Positions 8,771 through 17,330 are shown, numbered from the stretch's first letter. The stretch is DNA of 64,000 bases from an uncultured Faecalibacterium sp. (GCA_934525845.1 CAKSZS010000004.1:62001-126000), one strand, 5' to 3'. Numbers and translations: made by a program. The notes: a model not told the origin generated them from the sequence alone.

Positions 8771-9370
8771 ATGAGCAAAACCTTTACCTGGCGGCTACTG
8801 ACCGCCCGCGAACTGACCGACGTCTATCTGCAGGAAATGCGCCGGGACTTCCCCGCCGGCGAGCTGAAGCCGCTGGGCATGATCCTGACCAGCGAAGCCG
8901 AGGGCATCGCCCACACCTGGGGCGTTTTTGACGGCGCAAAGCTGGCCGCGTATCTGCTCATGGTGCGGCCCAGCGGGATGGCGGTGAGCCAGCTGGACTA
9001 TTTTGCTGTCCTGCCGGAATACCGTGCGCAGGGAGTGGGGGCCAAGCTTCTGGCGGAACTGCCGGCCCATGAGGAAGGGGCACAGGCCATCATCATTGAG
9101 GCCGAGGTGCCGGAAAAAGCGGAAGATGAAGCCATGGCCGTGCGGCGTCTGGGCTTTTATGCCCGGTGCGGCGCGCGGGATACCGGCTGCTATGAACATT
9201 TGTTCGATGCCTGGTTCCGCATCCTGGTGCTGCCCTGCCCGGGTGCACCGGAGCTGAGGGATACGGAAGCCGTGGACGAGCTGGTAAACTGTTACAGGCG
9301 CACCATCAGCGAGAGCCAGTGGCGAAAATATGTCCAGTTCTACAACCCGGATGACACCCGCTACTGCTGA
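8771..9370 (+). CDS. GNAT-family N-acetyltransferase
   Basis: Protein of 199 residues; the ATG at 8771 follows AGAAAGGAA. The acetyl-CoA site is visible as LPEYRAQGVGAKLL (R-x-x-G-x-G/A type motif A), preceded by the beta strand SQLDYFAVL. The substrate is unknown. A -10 element TATACT is at 8647-8652. The gene is divergent from prmA and is monocistronic, as a terminator follows directly. Confidence 0.8.
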   Translation: MSKTFTWRLLTARELTDVYLQEMRRDFPAGELKPLGMILTSEAEGIAHTWGVFDGAKLAAYLLMVRPSGMAVSQLDYFAVLPEYRAQGVGAKLLAELPAHEEGAQAIIIEAEVPEKAEDEAMAVRRLGFYARCGARDTGCYEHLFDAWFRILVLPCPGAPELRDTEAVDELVNCYRRTISESQWRKYVQFYNPDDTRYC

Positions 9371-9374
9371 ACCA

Positions 9375-9413
9375 CTCCCCTGCCCGCTTTTGCGGCGGAC
9401 GGGGGATTTTTTT
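9375..9413 (+). terminator. Terminator after the GNAT gene
   Basis: GC-rich stem CTCCCCTGCCCGC / GCGGCGGACGGGGGA with a TTTT loop, followed by seven T. Confidence 0.8.
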
Positions 9414-9424
9414 GTCATTTTTTG

Positions 9425-9452
9425 TTGACAGATGCCGGAAATATGGTACGAT
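9425..9452 (+). promoter_or_regulatory. Promoter of the small Tat lipoprotein gene
   Basis: TTGACA (9425-9430), a 16-base spacer, TACGAT (9447-9452), 36 bases before the start codon. Confidence 0.55.
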
Positions 9453-9488
9453 TACCATAGGAAAAACGATTGTAAGGAGGACTGTCCC

Positions 9489-10010
9489 ATGACCATGAAA
9501 ATGAACCGCCGCACCTTTCTGAAGACCACTGCCGCTGCGGCACTGGCCGTGTCCCTGTCCGGGGTGCTGACCGCCTGCGGCGGCGGAAGCACGCCGCCCA
9601 GCACCACCGCCATCGCGCTGGGCGACTTCACTGTCAACATCACGATGGTGAAAGTCAACAAAAACGAGACCGTTGGCGCAGCGGAGTACCGTGCGAACAT
9701 GATCCCCACCGTGACGGTGCGCTACAACGGCAGCGGGTTTACGGCCTGCCAGTTCAAGGATGTCTTCTCCGCGTCGGTCAACAATCTGCCCCTCAAGCTG
9801 AGCAATGGCAGCGAGTGGATCGCAAAGGCAGATATCCTGGGCGGCCGCAGCAAGACCTATGAACCGTCGTTCCAGGTCATCGATCCCCTGTACGATACCT
9901 TCCAGCAGGGCGGTACGCCGCTGAAGATCCGGATCACCCTGCAGGGTCAGACCGCAGAGTATACCGTCACCAATACGGGCGCGATCAGCGTCCGGCGTGT
10001 CAGCGAATAA
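9489..10010 (+). CDS. Small Tat-exported lipoprotein, unknown function
   Basis: Protein of 173 residues; ATG 9489 follows TAAGGAGGACTGTCCC. The N terminus has a twin-arginine motif (NRRTFLK), a hydrophobic stretch and lipobox LTAC, so it is predicted to be Tat-exported and lipid-anchored. The rest is beta-rich with no cysteines or obvious catalytic motif, resembling small Ig-like extracellular domains. It belongs to a loose family with the proteins at 36506, 37117 and 37828. It is monocistronic between its own promoter and terminator. I do not recognise its function. Confidence 0.8.
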   Translation: MTMKMNRRTFLKTTAAAALAVSLSGVLTACGGGSTPPSTTAIALGDFTVNITMVKVNKNETVGAAEYRANMIPTVTVRYNGSGFTACQFKDVFSASVNNLPLKLSNGSEWIAKADILGGRSKTYEPSFQVIDPLYDTFQQGGTPLKIRITLQGQTAEYTVTNTGAISVRRVSE

Positions 10011-10033
10011 GCCGCAGCAGACCCGTTTTTCGT

Positions 10034-10078
10034 GCTGCCGGGCATTCTCCATTTAGGAGCGTGCCTGGCAGCTTTTTT
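10034..10078 (+). terminator. Hairpin terminator
   Basis: Stem GCTGCCGGGCA / TGCCTGGCAGC followed by six T. Confidence 0.85.
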
Positions 10079-10149
10079 GCGTTCTGCACAGGAAACGCGG
10101 ACGATTTCCGGCGGTTTGGACGGACAATGTAAAATCCGGGGACAAGGTT

Positions 10150-10256
10150 TTCACAGGGATTTTACAGGGGCTTTGCAGGGACGGAAACGATGCCCCAAAG
10201 ATTTACCTGCTTTTTGCACGGGCGTGGTCGCGGGGTACCCGGGAATGCGATACAAT
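10150..10256 (+). promoter_or_regulatory. Candidate Pho boxes and promoter of pstS
   Basis: Three TTNACA-type hexamers with exact 11-base spacing, TTCACA (10150), TTTACA (10161) and TTTGCA (10172), match the PhoP-box layout known from Bacillus. A second pair, TTTACC (10202) and TTTGCA (10213), repeats the 11-base period. A -10-like TACAAT lies at 10251-10256 without a good -35, as expected for an activated promoter. This supports phosphate-starvation control of the pst operon. Confidence 0.55.
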
Positions 10257-10333
10257 AAGGCCGTTCCCAAGGAAAACACAACAAATGCAATCGCCCGGGC
10301 AGTCCGCCCGGCGTCGTCTGGAGGAAAAGTATT

Positions 10334-11227
10334 ATGAAAAAGATCACGCGTCGTTCGTTCCTGACCGTTTGCGGTGCAGCCGCTGCTGCTGCCGCCCTGA
10401 CCGCCTGCGGCGGTTCCGCTTCTTCCACTGTGGCATCCTCTGCTGCAGAGTCCACCGCTTCTTCTGCTGCCCAGAGCACGGCAGCAGGCACCCTGAGCGG
10501 CAATGTGGCGACCGGCGGTTCTACCTCGATGAAGAACGTCATCGCTGCCCTGACCGAAGGCTTTGCCGAGGTGGAGCCGGGCGTGACTGTCAGCTATGAC
10601 CCCACCGGTTCCGGTGCCGGCATCACCGGTGCTACCGACAAGACCCTGGACATCGGCCTGTCCTCCCGTGCCCTGAAGGACGATGAGAAGAACGATGTGG
10701 ACGGCACCACTGTGGCACTGGACGGCATCGCCATCATCGTCAACAAGGACAGCAAGGTGGCCGACCTGACCGTGGATCAGCTCAAGCAGATGTTCACCGG
10801 CGAGATCACCGACTGGGCCGATGTGGGCGGCGACGCCGGCGAGATCGTGCTGGTGGGCCGCGAGGCCGGTTCGGGCACCCGCGATGGTTTTGAGAGCATC
10901 GTGGACGTGAAGGACAGCTGCAAGTATGCACAGGAGCTGACCGCGACCGGTGCCGTCATCAGCGCGGTGGAAGCCAACCCGCTGGCCATCGGTTATGCAT
11001 CCCTGTCTGCCGTGGGCGATACCGTCGCCATGGTCACCGTGGAGGGTGTGGAGTGCAGCGAGGAGACCGTCAAGGACGGCACCTACAAGATCCAGCGCCC
11101 CTTCGTGTTCGTCACCAATAAGAGCGTGACCCTGTCCGAGCAGGCACAGGCATTCGTGGATTTCGCCACCAGCAAGGATGCTGCGGACCTGATCCGTGCC
11201 GCAGGTGCTGTGCCGGTCAATGAGTAA
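10334..11227 (+). CDS. pstS: Phosphate ABC transporter substrate-binding lipoprotein
   Basis: Protein of 297 residues. It has a Tat-type signal (TRRSFL), a lipobox LTAC, a Ser/Ala-rich linker (residues about 30-55), then a phosphate-binding domain with GSTSM, DPTGSGAGI and REAGSGTRDGFE, the segments that bind phosphate in PstS. It is the extracellular capture subunit for the PstCAB importer. It is the first gene of pstS-pstC-pstA-pstB-phoU. The RBS is GGAGGAAAAG. Tat rather than Sec export is unusual for PstS but agrees with the many Tat signals in this window. Confidence 0.95.
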   Translation: MKKITRRSFLTVCGAAAAAAALTACGGSASSTVASSAAESTASSAAQSTAAGTLSGNVATGGSTSMKNVIAALTEGFAEVEPGVTVSYDPTGSGAGITGATDKTLDIGLSSRALKDDEKNDVDGTTVALDGIAIIVNKDSKVADLTVDQLKQMFTGEITDWADVGGDAGEIVLVGREAGSGTRDGFESIVDVKDSCKYAQELTATGAVISAVEANPLAIGYASLSAVGDTVAMVTVEGVECSEETVKDGTYKIQRPFVFVTNKSVTLSEQAQAFVDFATSKDAADLIRAAGAVPVNE

Positions 11228-11330
11228 AAAGTTCGGCTGAACGCACAATACAAACTGGAAAATCCGAGCGAACCACAAAAGGTTGTTACTGGATTCCAGG
11301 AGAAGGAGTCATCCGAGAGGTCCTGGAGAA

Positions 11331-11355
11331 GTCATCAGACAAATTGTCAGATGAC
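11331..11355 (+). promoter_or_regulatory. Dyad in the pstS-pstC gap
   Basis: Near-perfect inverted repeat GTCATCAGACA / TGTCAGATGAC with a 3-base loop in the 208-base pstS-pstC gap. It may stabilise the pstS mRNA or lower downstream expression; no T-run follows, so it is not a plain terminator. Confidence 0.4.
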
Positions 11356-11435
11356 TGAAAGACGGAAATGTCAGCCGCGCTGCCCTGCTTCTTGCATTTA
11401 TGCGGGTCGGCGCGGTTCTTTCAAAGGAAAATACG

Positions 11436-12356
11436 ATGCATAAAAATACAAATAAAAAGAGAAATTGCATCCAGCTTCCACGCACAGCGGCGGAGTGGCT
11501 GGAAGCGATCATGAACTTTCTCTTCTTTCTGTGCGGGATGCTGGCGGTTGGCTGCGTGATCCTGATCTCCGTTTATATGGTGGTCTCCGGCGTACCGGCC
11601 ATCCATAAGATCGGTCTGTTCCGCTTTTTGTTCGGCACCCAGTGGGCTTCCACGGCGGCGGAACCAAAATTTGGCATATTATCGTTTATTTTGTCCAGCG
11701 TATACGGCACATTGGGGGCGGCGCTCATCGGCGTGCCCGTCGGCCTGCTGACGGCGGTGTTTCTGTCCAAGGCGGCAAACGAAAAAGTGCGCAGCATCGT
11801 TGTTACGGCCATTGAACTGCTGAGCGGGATCCCCAGCGTGGTGTTTGGCCTGCTGGGTATGCAGGTGCTGGTGCCGGCGGTGGCAAAGACCTTCGGCAAA
11901 GCCTCCGGCGCCTGCCTGCTGTCTGCGATCGTTGTGCTTTCGATCATGATCCTGCCCAGCATCGTGTCCGTGTCGGTCACGGCCCTCAACGCCGTGCCGC
12001 CGGAATATGAGCAGGGCAGCCTGGCGCTGGGCGCGACCGAGACCGAAACATGGTTTAAAATCAGCGTACCTGCGGCAAAAAGCGGCATTGCGGCGGGCAT
12101 TGTTCTGGGCATTGGACGCGCCATTGGCGAAGCGATGGCGGTCATGATGGTGGCCGGAAACAGCCCCAATATGCCGGACAGTCTGTTCCGCAGCGTCACG
12201 TTCCTGACCACGGCCATTGCAAAGGAAATGAGCTACGCGGGCGGTCTGCAGCGGCAGGCACTGTTCAGCATTGCGCTGGTGCTGTTCAGCTTCATCATGA
12301 TCATCAACGTGGTGCTGAATGTGATTTTGAAGGGCGGAAATGACGATGCAAAGTGA
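11436..12356 (+). CDS. pstC: Phosphate ABC transporter permease PstC
   Basis: Protein of 306 residues; start ATG 11436 (MHKNTNKK) after AAAGGAAA. About six membrane segments, beginning with the long helix near residues 28-50. The permease coupling loop is seen as ALGATETETWFKISVPAAKSG and the following GIGRAIGEAMAV. Forms the inner-membrane channel with PstA. The last 17 bases overlap pstA, indicating coupled translation. Confidence 0.95.
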   Translation: MHKNTNKKRNCIQLPRTAAEWLEAIMNFLFFLCGMLAVGCVILISVYMVVSGVPAIHKIGLFRFLFGTQWASTAAEPKFGILSFILSSVYGTLGAALIGVPVGLLTAVFLSKAANEKVRSIVVTAIELLSGIPSVVFGLLGMQVLVPAVAKTFGKASGACLLSAIVVLSIMILPSIVSVSVTALNAVPPEYEQGSLALGATETETWFKISVPAAKSGIAAGIVLGIGRAIGEAMAVMMVAGNSPNMPDSLFRSVTFLTTAIAKEMSYAGGLQRQALFSIALVLFSFIMIINVVLNVILKGGNDDAK

Positions 12357-13203
12357 ATTTTCTTCTTCCCGCCGGGCCTGGAACCGGATCATGACCGCAT
12401 TGGTCTGGATTTCAGCTGTCCTTGTTATTGTACTTGTAACCGGCATCCTTGCGCTGGTCCTTGTCCGGGGCGTCCCGCATATCAGCTGGAAATTTCTGAC
12501 AACAACGGCCAGCGTGCTCAAAAAAACAGATGGCATCCTGCCCGCGATCATCAATACATTGTATGTCATTTTGTTGACATTACTCATTGTATTGCCCTTC
12601 GGCGTGGGTGCGGCCGTCTATCTGACCGAGTATGCGACCAACCGGAAACTGATTAAAATCATCGAATTTACGAACGAAACACTGGCTGGTATCCCCAGCA
12701 TCATCTATGGTCTGGTGGGTATGCTGGTGTTCTCGCAGGGGCTTGGGTTCCAGACCTGCCTGCTGTCCGGCTCCCTGACATTGGTGATTATGAATCTACC
12801 GACCATCATCCGGACAACGCAGGAATCCCTGAAAACGGTGCCGCAGGGTTACCGGGAGGGTGCACTGGGACTGGGTGCCGGAAAATGGCACATCATTCGC
12901 ACCATCGTGCTGCCCTGCAGCATTGACGGCATTGTGACCGGCTGCATCCTGACGGTGGGCCGTATCGTGGGCGAGAGTGCAGCGCTGCTGTTCACCGCCG
13001 GCGCGGCGGAGGTCATTGCCAACGGGATCGTCAAGGCCTACACCTCCAACGGCGCGACCCTGTCGGTGCTGCTGTACCTGCGTGCCTTTGAGGACGGCGA
13101 TTTCACTTCGGCCTGGGCCATCGGTGCGGTGCTGCTGGTGCTGGTGCTGATCATCAATCTGGCAGCGCATCTGGCCAGGACAAAGCTGAAGCAGAAGCAG
13201 TAA
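12340..13203 (+). CDS. pstA: Phosphate ABC transporter permease PstA
   Basis: Protein of 287 residues with about six membrane helices. The EAA-type loop is ALGLGAGKWHIIRTIVLP, followed by the helix containing VGRIVGESAALL. Partner of PstC in the PstSCAB phosphate importer. It overlaps pstC by 17 bases and is separated from pstB by a 179-bp palindromic repeat. Confidence 0.95.
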   Translation: MTMQSEFSSSRRAWNRIMTALVWISAVLVIVLVTGILALVLVRGVPHISWKFLTTTASVLKKTDGILPAIINTLYVILLTLLIVLPFGVGAAVYLTEYATNRKLIKIIEFTNETLAGIPSIIYGLVGMLVFSQGLGFQTCLLSGSLTLVIMNLPTIIRTTQESLKTVPQGYREGALGLGAGKWHIIRTIVLPCSIDGIVTGCILTVGRIVGESAALLFTAGAAEVIANGIVKAYTSNGATLSVLLYLRAFEDGDFTSAWAIGAVLLVLVLIINLAAHLARTKLKQKQ

Positions 13204-13209
13204 GGAACG

Positions 13210-13388
13210 AACCCTCTCCGTCATCGCTGTGCGATGCCACCTCTCCCGAGAGGGAGAGGTTTTACCCAGCAAAATCGGAAGCAGAAAAAGCTCCCCCTTT
13301 CGGGATCGACCTCCCCCGGCCGGGGGAAGATGGCGGAGCCAAAAAGGGGAGCAGCAGGCAAACCCGCCAGGGTTTGACGGAGAGGGTT
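13210..13388. repeat. Dispersed palindromic intergenic repeat (copy 1)
   Basis: A 179-bp element bounded by perfect 14-bp inverted ends AACCCTCTCCGTCA / TGACGGAGAGGGTT, with inner GC hairpins built of CTCTCCC and CCCCC/GGGGG arms. It is related to the elements at 18703-18832 and 30746-30873. It lies inside the pst operon between pstA and pstB, where it may dampen pstB-phoU expression or be read through. Confidence 0.8.
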
Positions 13389-13409
13389 TATTACAACGAG
13401 GAAAATAGT

Positions 13410-14177
13410 ATGGAAAACACGACTGCGCCGATCATCACGGCGAAAAATCTGAATCTCTGGTACGGCGACTTCAAAGCGCTGAAGAATATCTCGCTGGACG
13501 TGGGCGAGCGGGAGATCACCGCGCTCATCGGCCCCTCCGGCTGCGGAAAATCCACCTTTCTGAAGACCCTGAACCGGATGAATGACCTGGTGCCGAATGT
13601 GCGCATCGAGGGCGATGTCCGCCTGAAGGGCGAGGACATCTTCGCCCGGGAGATGGTGCTGACGACCCTGCGCCGCCGGGTGGGCATGGTGTTCCAGAAG
13701 GCCAACCCCTTTCCCATGAGCATCTACGACAACATCACCTACGGCCCCAGACTGCACGGCGTGCGCAATAAGGCTGAGCTGGACGATCTGGTGGAAAGCT
13801 CCCTGCGGGGCGCGGCCCTCTGGGATGAGGTGAAAGACCGCCTGAAAAAGAGCGCGCTGGGCCTGTCCGGCGGCCAGCAGCAGCGTCTGTGCATTGCCCG
13901 GGCACTGGCGGTCAAACCGGAAGTGCTGCTGATGGATGAACCCACCAGCGCCCTGGACCCCGGCTCCACCATGAAGGTGGAAGAGCTGATGAGCGAGCTG
14001 AAAAAGAACTACACCGTGGTCATCGTCACCCACAATATGCAGCAGGCAGCCCGCATCAGCGACCGCACGGCATTCTTCCTGCTGGGCGAACTGGTGGAGG
14101 TCGGCCCCACGGCTCAGATCTTCAGCGCCCCGCAGGACAAGCGCACCGAGGATTACATCTCCGGCCGGTTCGGTTAA
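13410..14177 (+). CDS. pstB: Phosphate ABC transporter ATP-binding protein
   Basis: Protein of 255 residues. Walker A is GPSGCGKST, the signature is LSGGQQQR, Walker B is VLLMDEPTSALDP, and the switch His is VTHNMQQA. Energises phosphate uptake through PstCA. Start ATG 13410 follows ACGAGGAAAATAGT. It is 15 bases before phoU. Confidence 0.96.
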   Translation: MENTTAPIITAKNLNLWYGDFKALKNISLDVGEREITALIGPSGCGKSTFLKTLNRMNDLVPNVRIEGDVRLKGEDIFAREMVLTTLRRRVGMVFQKANPFPMSIYDNITYGPRLHGVRNKAELDDLVESSLRGAALWDEVKDRLKKSALGLSGGQQQRLCIARALAVKPEVLLMDEPTSALDPGSTMKVEELMSELKKNYTVVIVTHNMQQAARISDRTAFFLLGELVEVGPTAQIFSAPQDKRTEDYISGRFG

Positions 14178-14192
14178 AAGGAGGAACAGAAC

Positions 14193-14861
14193 ATGAGCAT
14201 CCGCAAACAATACGATACCGACCTGGAATCGCTGAAGAATTCGCTGTCCGAAATGGGCAGGAATGCCGCCGATGCGGTGGAGGCGGCACTGGAGGCCCTG
14301 TGCACAGCCGATGCCGAGGCGGCAAAGGCTGTGGTGAAGGGCGACAGCCGGATCAACAACATGGAACGGGACATCGAACACCGCTGCATGACCCTGCTGC
14401 TGCGGCAGCAGCCGGTGGCCGGAGACCTGCGCCGGATCTCCACTGCCATGAAGGTGGTCACCGATGTGGAACGCATCGCCGACCATGCCGCCGACATCGC
14501 GGAGATCATCCCCCATCTGGTCACGGTGCGTAAGGAAGGCGACCCGGCGGTGAGCCAGGCCATCCGCATGGGACAGAAAGCCCACCAGATGCTTCTGGAT
14601 GCACTTGCCGCCCTGACCGCCGAGGATGAGACCGCCGCCCGCAAGGTGATCGCGGCAGACGATGAGGTGGACTACGACTTCAATGCCATCAAACATACGC
14701 TGGCGCAGGAGATCGCTGCCGACCCCGGTAAGGTGGACGCGGCCTTGGATCTGCTGATGGTCATCAAGTATCTGGAACGCATCGGCGACCATGCTGTGAA
14801 CGTGGCCGAGTGGGTGCAGTTCGTGCGCAGCGGCCGCTACAAGGACGAAAATATGTTCTGA
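14193..14861 (+). CDS. phoU: Phosphate-transport regulator PhoU
   Basis: Protein of 222 residues, all helical, with two PhoU repeats. Metal-binding style DxxxxRIADHA (about residue 90-100) and YLERIGDHAVNVAE (about residue 195) are visible. PhoU links PstB to the PhoR kinase and limits phosphate uptake. Strong AAGGAGG site. It is the last gene of the pst operon. Confidence 0.95.
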   Translation: MSIRKQYDTDLESLKNSLSEMGRNAADAVEAALEALCTADAEAAKAVVKGDSRINNMERDIEHRCMTLLLRQQPVAGDLRRISTAMKVVTDVERIADHAADIAEIIPHLVTVRKEGDPAVSQAIRMGQKAHQMLLDALAALTAEDETAARKVIAADDEVDYDFNAIKHTLAQEIAADPGKVDAALDLLMVIKYLERIGDHAVNVAEWVQFVRSGRYKDENMF

Positions 14862-14913
14862 GAAAAACAATTCCACACCCGTTATGGGTTCGTGTTTTCC
14901 TTATTTTCTCTGG

Positions 14914-14944
14914 AAAAGGCCGCCGGTCTCCGGCGGCCTTTTTC
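14914..14944 (+). terminator. Terminator of the pst operon
   Basis: Stem AAAAGGCCGCCGG / CCGGCGGCCTTTT with a 3-base loop and T-run. Confidence 0.88.
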
Positions 14945-15108
14945 TATGAGACGAAAAATAATAAAAAAATTTTATCTTTTTTGCAATGTTTGGGACGGGC
15001 CGTTCGTATAGAGAGTGTAAGGGCACAAAAAGCCCGAAAGTTTTGTGCGGCGGATGTCCGGCTTCTCCCCTGTCCCCCATCCGCCGCACCTTTACGGAGG
15101 AACACTCG

Positions 15109-15498
15109 ATGGCACAGTTGAAAAATCTGCCGCTGGAAGCGCGTGCCGAGGCCGTCAGCCGCGAAGCACTGGTCCAGGCGGCATTGCAGGAGATCACCCA
15201 GAATTACCGCGAAGCAAGCCTGTCCAATGTGGCGCGCAGCTACGGCGTGTCGCTGGCCTATGTCAGCGAGTGCGTCCGCGCCCAGACCGGCAAAACGTAC
15301 AAGGAGCTGCTGCAGAAGCACCGCATGGAGACGGCTGCCCGCCTGCTGCGCCGCAGCGAGCTGAACATCCAGCAGATCATCAGCATGGTGGGCTACGAGA
15401 ACACCAGCTATTTCTACCGCCTGTTCCATGAGCGCTACGGCCTCAGCCCCCGGGAGTACCGCATGGTGCGCGCGGCACGCCCCCGCACCACGGCCTGA
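15109..15498 (+). CDS. Short AraC-family DNA-binding protein
   Basis: Protein of 129 residues consisting almost only of an AraC-type double helix-turn-helix: SNVARSYGVSLAYVSECVRAQ for the first and the IQQIISMVGYENTSYFYRLF segment with GLSPREYR for the second. AraC regulators usually carry a sensing domain; here only about 25 extra N-terminal residues exist. It may respond by level of expression or need a partner. Start ATG 15109 follows ACGGAGGAACACTCG. The target is unknown and it is flanked by terminators. Confidence 0.85.
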   Translation: MAQLKNLPLEARAEAVSREALVQAALQEITQNYREASLSNVARSYGVSLAYVSECVRAQTGKTYKELLQKHRMETAARLLRRSELNIQQIISMVGYENTSYFYRLFHERYGLSPREYRMVRAARPRTTA

Positions 15499-15516
15499 AC
15501 CGGATCTGCCAAAGCA

Positions 15517-15555
15517 GGAACCGCTGCACGGAAGAATGTGCAGCGGTTCCTTTTT
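15517..15555 (+). terminator. Terminator after the AraC gene
   Basis: Stem GGAACCGCTGCAC / GTGCAGCGGTTCC followed by five T. Confidence 0.88.
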
Positions 15556-15575
15556 GTTGTGTGAAATTGTAACAC

Positions 15576-15620
15576 TTTTGGTACCAAAAACTGGTGTTTT
15601 CTGGCAGAATGTAGTATAAT
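15576..15620 (+). promoter_or_regulatory. Perfect palindrome next to a TATAAT promoter
   Basis: Perfect 14-bp palindrome TTTTGGTACCAAAA (15576-15589), inside wider AACAC/GTGTT arms, followed 25 bases later by TATAAT (15615-15620). No good -35 is present. The palindrome is where an operator for the GNAT gene at 15683 would lie. Confidence 0.45.
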
Positions 15621-15682
15621 AGAGGGCATGAAAAAAGTTCCTGCGCCGGAAAGGCGGGACAAACAAAAGAGGGTGGCATTGG

Positions 15683-16186
15683 ATGTTTCGAGGAGCAGTG
15701 AGAGCAGATCTGGATCAGGTTTTGCAGATTTATGCCCATGCGCGTGCCGAGATGGCCGCATCGGGCAACCCGACCCAGTGGGGGGATCATTATCCCCCGC
15801 GGGAGCTGTTGGAGGAGGATATCGACACCAACCGGCTGTTCGTCTATGTGGTCAACGGACGGATGGAAGCGGTGTTTGCGTTCATTCTGGGAGCGGATCC
15901 GACGTATGCGGTCATTGAGGATGGTGCGTGGCTGAACGACACCCTGCCCTACGGCACGATCCACCGGCTGGCTTCTGCGGGCAAGCGGAAGGGTGTGGCA
16001 TCGGATGTCATCGAGTGGTGCCTGGAACACTGCCAGAGCCTGCGGGCGGATACCCATGCAGACAACAAGATCATGCAGCATCTGCTGGAAAAGAACGGCT
16101 TTGCCCGCTGCGGCATCATTCATGTGGCGGACGGCAGTTCCCGCATTGCCTACCAGAAGATGTCGCTGACCCTGCCGCTGGAATAA
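15683..16186 (+). CDS. GNAT-family N-acetyltransferase
   Basis: Protein of 167 residues. The fold is the GNAT type: IHRLASAGKRKGVASDVI is the acetyl-CoA loop (degenerate K-R-K-G-V-A in place of QxxGxG/A), then ADTHADNKIMQHLLEKNGF, the usual D-x-x-N-x-x-x-x-x-x-x-x-GF ending that marks the family. Substrate unknown. RBS GAGGGTGG. Probably monocistronic. Confidence 0.85.
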   Translation: MFRGAVRADLDQVLQIYAHARAEMAASGNPTQWGDHYPPRELLEEDIDTNRLFVYVVNGRMEAVFAFILGADPTYAVIEDGAWLNDTLPYGTIHRLASAGKRKGVASDVIEWCLEHCQSLRADTHADNKIMQHLLEKNGFARCGIIHVADGSSRIAYQKMSLTLPLE

Positions 16187-16241
16187 AAAGCCTGCGCTTC
16201 AAAATCGGAAAGAAGGAAAACTGCCTGTGGGCGGGAGGACG

Positions 16242-16277
16242 CTGCGGTCTGCAGAAGTCCCCGTCCGCAGATTTTTT
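16242..16277 (+). terminator. Probable terminator
   Basis: Stem CTGCGG / CCGCAG with a 17-base loop, then ATTTTTTATTTTTT. The loop is long, so confidence is moderate. Confidence 0.55.
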
Positions 16278-16355
16278 ATTTTTTGGAAAAATCGGTGCAA
16301 CATTTTGCTCTGCTCCAACGTATACAGAGTGAAAACCCAAGGAACCATGCCGGTT

Positions 16356-16384
16356 TTTACTCGATTCTGAACAAATAGTATTAT
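16356..16384 (+). promoter_or_regulatory. Promoter of the exported two-repeat protein
   Basis: TTTACT (16356-16361), a 17-base spacer, TATTAT (16379-16384), 29 bases before the ATG. Confidence 0.6.
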
Positions 16385-16413
16385 ACATTTCGGAATACGA
16401 AGGAGAAGATCCC

Positions 16414-17124
16414 ATGAGAAAGATGAAAACGATTTCAACCTGCCTGGCAGCTGCACTGACCGTTTCGATGCTGGCAGGAGGTGCTGTGTCGGCCTTTGCA
16501 GCCCCGGCGGAGACGGAAGCCGCATCCACTGCCGTGGTGGGCACGGAAAACTGCATCTCCGGCAGTTGGAAGCGGGCGTCCGACCCGACCCTGACTCCGA
16601 AGGTGAGGAACGCATTTGAAAAAGCCTTTGCCGGCCTGGAAGGCGTTTCCTATACCCCGTATGCCCTGCTGGCCACCCGCACCACGGCGTCCGGCACCCA
16701 GTACCGCGTGCTGTGCAAGGCCACCGGCTGCTATCCGGATGCCCAGGAAGAGTATGTGGTGGTCACCCTGAAGCGCGGCCTGCTGGGCAGGGCGGAGATC
16801 CTGAACGTCGATGATGCCCTGTGCGAAACCGACCTTGTGGACGACAAAGAGATGACCGGAGGCTGGCAGGAAGCCCAGTCCCCTGCCATGACCGACGAAG
16901 CAAAGGCGGCCTTTGAAAAGGCCACCGAGGGCCTTCTGTGCGTGGATTACGTTCCCGTGGCCCTGCTGAGCACCCAGGTGGTGGCGGGCACCAACTACCG
17001 CATCCTGTGCGAGGCGACGGAGGTATACCCCGGCGCAGAGACTCATTATGCTGTGATGACGGTCTATGAAGGGCTGGACGGCAGCGCCAACATCCTGAGC
17101 GTGACCGACAGCCTTGCAAGCTGA
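16414..17124 (+). CDS. Secreted protein with two tandem homologous domains, unknown function
   Basis: Protein of 236 residues with a Sec signal peptide (about residues 1-32, ending SAFA) and no lipobox. The mature part is two related units of about 85 residues each. Each has a (S/G)GxWxxAxxPxxTxxxxxAFEKAxxGL start, a YxPxALLxTxxxxGTxYRxLC core, and a YPxAxxxYxVxTxxxGLxGxAxIL end. The pattern resembles a small cystatin-like fold, but I do not recognise a named family. It is released or wall-associated. Start ATG 16414 follows GAAGGAGAAGATCCC. Confidence 0.8.
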   Translation: MRKMKTISTCLAAALTVSMLAGGAVSAFAAPAETEAASTAVVGTENCISGSWKRASDPTLTPKVRNAFEKAFAGLEGVSYTPYALLATRTTASGTQYRVLCKATGCYPDAQEEYVVVTLKRGLLGRAEILNVDDALCETDLVDDKEMTGGWQEAQSPAMTDEAKAAFEKATEGLLCVDYVPVALLSTQVVAGTNYRILCEATEVYPGAETHYAVMTVYEGLDGSANILSVTDSLAS

Positions 17125-17149
17125 GCTTGAGATCATACAATGGACAAAA

Positions 17150-17195
17150 CGCACCCGGCGGGGCACACAAGATGCTCTGCGTGGGTGCGCTTTTT
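17150..17195 (+). terminator. Hairpin terminator
   Basis: Stem CGCACCC / GGGTGCG with extra pairing inside and five T after. Confidence 0.7.
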
Positions 17196-17321
17196 GTTGT
17201 CGAAACCACAAAAGTGTACTTGATAAAAATACAGTTTCTGGGCGGTTCTGAAAAAAGTTTACAAAAATAAATTCTTGCGCCGGGAAAATGCCGGGAAATA
17301 CTTCCTCTTTTGGGCCGTCTG

Positions 17322-17330
17322 TGTTATAAT
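17322..17330 (+). promoter_or_regulatory. Extended -10 promoter of sstT
   Basis: TGTTATAAT (extended -10) with no clear -35, about 75 bases before the sstT start. Confidence 0.5.
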
